Positions 7,105-7,654 of a stretch of DNA of 7,654 nt are shown here, one piece after another. A program made the translations under genes and the position numbers. This DNA comes from Moraxellaceae bacterium (GTDB lineage Bacteria > Pseudomonadota > Gammaproteobacteria > Pseudomonadales > Moraxellaceae). Every line of letters starts with the position of its first letter. Position 1 is the stretch's first letter. Where the stretch lies: positions 35,329 through 42,982 of the forward strand of contig DPJB01000024.1 in the NCBI GenBank assembly GCA_003543245.1, given 5' to 3'. The notes beneath the pieces are model-generated. The model worked only from the letters and a program-made list of their open reading frames with translations. It was not told where the DNA came from and made no database searches.

Positions 7105-7413
7105 ATGACGGGAATCCCGATGGAACACGGCCTGCTGGTGGCTGCCGTTCTTTTCACGCTGGGGCTCATTGGTGTGCTGGTACGGCGCAATTTGCTGTTC
7201 GTGCTCATGAGTCTTGAAGTGATGATGAATGCCACGGCACTGGCGTTTGTGGTGGCTGGCAGCCGCTGGCTGCAACCCGATGGCCAGATCATGTTCATCC
7301 TCATTCTCACGCTGGCGGCCGCTGAAGCCAGTGTGGGTCTGGCGATCGTCCTGCAACTGTACCGCCGCTTCCATAACCTGGATCTTGATGCGGCAAGCGA
7401 GATGCGCGGATGA
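7105..7413 (+). CDS. nuoK: NADH-quinone oxidoreductase subunit K (ND4L type, membrane)
   Basis: This 102-residue protein has three transmembrane helices and forms part of the proton path between NuoJ and the antiporter-like subunits. The two membrane glutamates essential in the family are present: Glu38 (LMSLEVMMNA) and Glu74 (LAAAEASVGLA), equivalent to E. coli Glu36 and Glu72. The C-terminus SEMRG is identical to E. coli. I chose the ATG at 7105 because it gives IPMEHG in register with known proteins and a length equal to that I recall for Pseudomonas; Met6 at 7120 would remove the conserved IP. The upstream ribosome site is weak, only GAGAGA around 7092-7097. The stop overlaps the nuoL start as ATGA. 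Confidence 0.97.
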   Translation: MTGIPMEHGLLVAAVLFTLGLIGVLVRRNLLFVLMSLEVMMNATALAFVVAGSRWLQPDGQIMFILILTLAAAEASVGLAIVLQLYRRFHNLDLDAASEMRG

Positions 7414-7654
7414 ATGCTCTCTATCTCACCATTCTGTTTCCCCTGCTGGGCTACCTCATTCTGGCCTTTTCGCGTGGACGCCTTTCTGAAAATGTCTCCG
7501 CTGCGGTCGGTGTAGGCTCGATCGGTCTGGCGGCACTGACGGCATTGAATGCCGGCGTCGAATTCCTTGCCCAGGCACAACCGGCAGCCCCCTTCACCCA
7601 GCACCTGTGGACCTGGATGCAGGTCGACGGCTTTGCCCCGGCGTTCAGCCTGCA
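7410..7654 (+). CDS. nuoL: NADH-quinone oxidoreductase subunit L (ND5 type antiporter-like), 5' end
   Basis: The reading frame opens at the ATG overlapping the nuoK stop and runs off the end of the window after 81 complete codons. NuoL is the distal, antiporter-like proton-pumping subunit of the membrane arm, normally a little over 600 residues. The visible part has a first helix (about residues 4-20, TILFPLLGYLILAF), the motif SRGRLSENVSAAVGVGSIG, a second helix (about 30-48), and the periplasmic-side segment HLWTWMQVDGF, all matching E. coli NuoL as I recall it. The lateral helix, catalytic lysines and pumping channel lie outside the window. An ATG at 7414 is in another frame and gives no family match. 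Confidence 0.95.
   Translation, partial: MNALYLTILFPLLGYLILAFSRGRLSENVSAAVGVGSIGLAALTALNAGVEFLAQAQPAAPFTQHLWTWMQVDGFAPAFSL

Overview
The window is a continuous piece of a bacterial nuo operon, which encodes the proton-pumping NADH:ubiquinone oxidoreductase (respiratory Complex I). All genes are on the + strand. The order is the 3' end of nuoD (probably a fused nuoCD), then nuoE, nuoF, nuoG, nuoH, nuoI, nuoJ, nuoK and the 5' end of nuoL. Almost every base is coding. Junctions are ATGA or TAATG overlaps or gaps of 4-11 bases, with one exception of 98 bases between nuoJ and nuoK.

The source is most likely a gammaproteobacterium of moderately high GC. The gene order and proteins resemble, from memory, those of Escherichia coli and Pseudomonas. 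NuoI (182 residues) and NuoK (102 residues) match the lengths I recall for Pseudomonas. NuoG begins almost exactly like the E. coli protein and keeps the extra N7 cluster cysteines. I cannot name a genus. One quinone-site loop of NuoH reads more like the general proteobacterial form than the enteric or pseudomonad form.

Layout: 1-396 is the end of NuoD. Positions 401-4922 hold nuoE, nuoF and nuoG, the NADH-oxidising module: FMN, the N3 4Fe-4S cluster, the N1a and N1b 2Fe-2S clusters, and clusters N4, N5 and N7. Positions 4919-5935 hold nuoH, the membrane subunit that helps form the quinone chamber. Positions 5947-6495 hold nuoI, with clusters N6a and N6b. From 6506 to the end come the membrane subunits nuoJ, nuoK and nuoL. 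Electrons pass from NADH through NuoF, NuoE and NuoG to NuoI, then to quinone at the NuoD/NuoH interface. The membrane subunits couple this to proton translocation.

I found no new biological system. The most unusual element is the nuoJ-nuoK gap. It holds a strong A/T-rich stem-loop centred on CCCGGG, a nearby run of six T, and a 29-codon open frame that ends in an ATGA overlap with nuoK. It looks like a dispersed palindromic repeat inserted into an otherwise compact operon, but this needs a genome-wide search. All cluster-ligand and key acidic residues I checked are present, and I saw no frameshift or broken gene.
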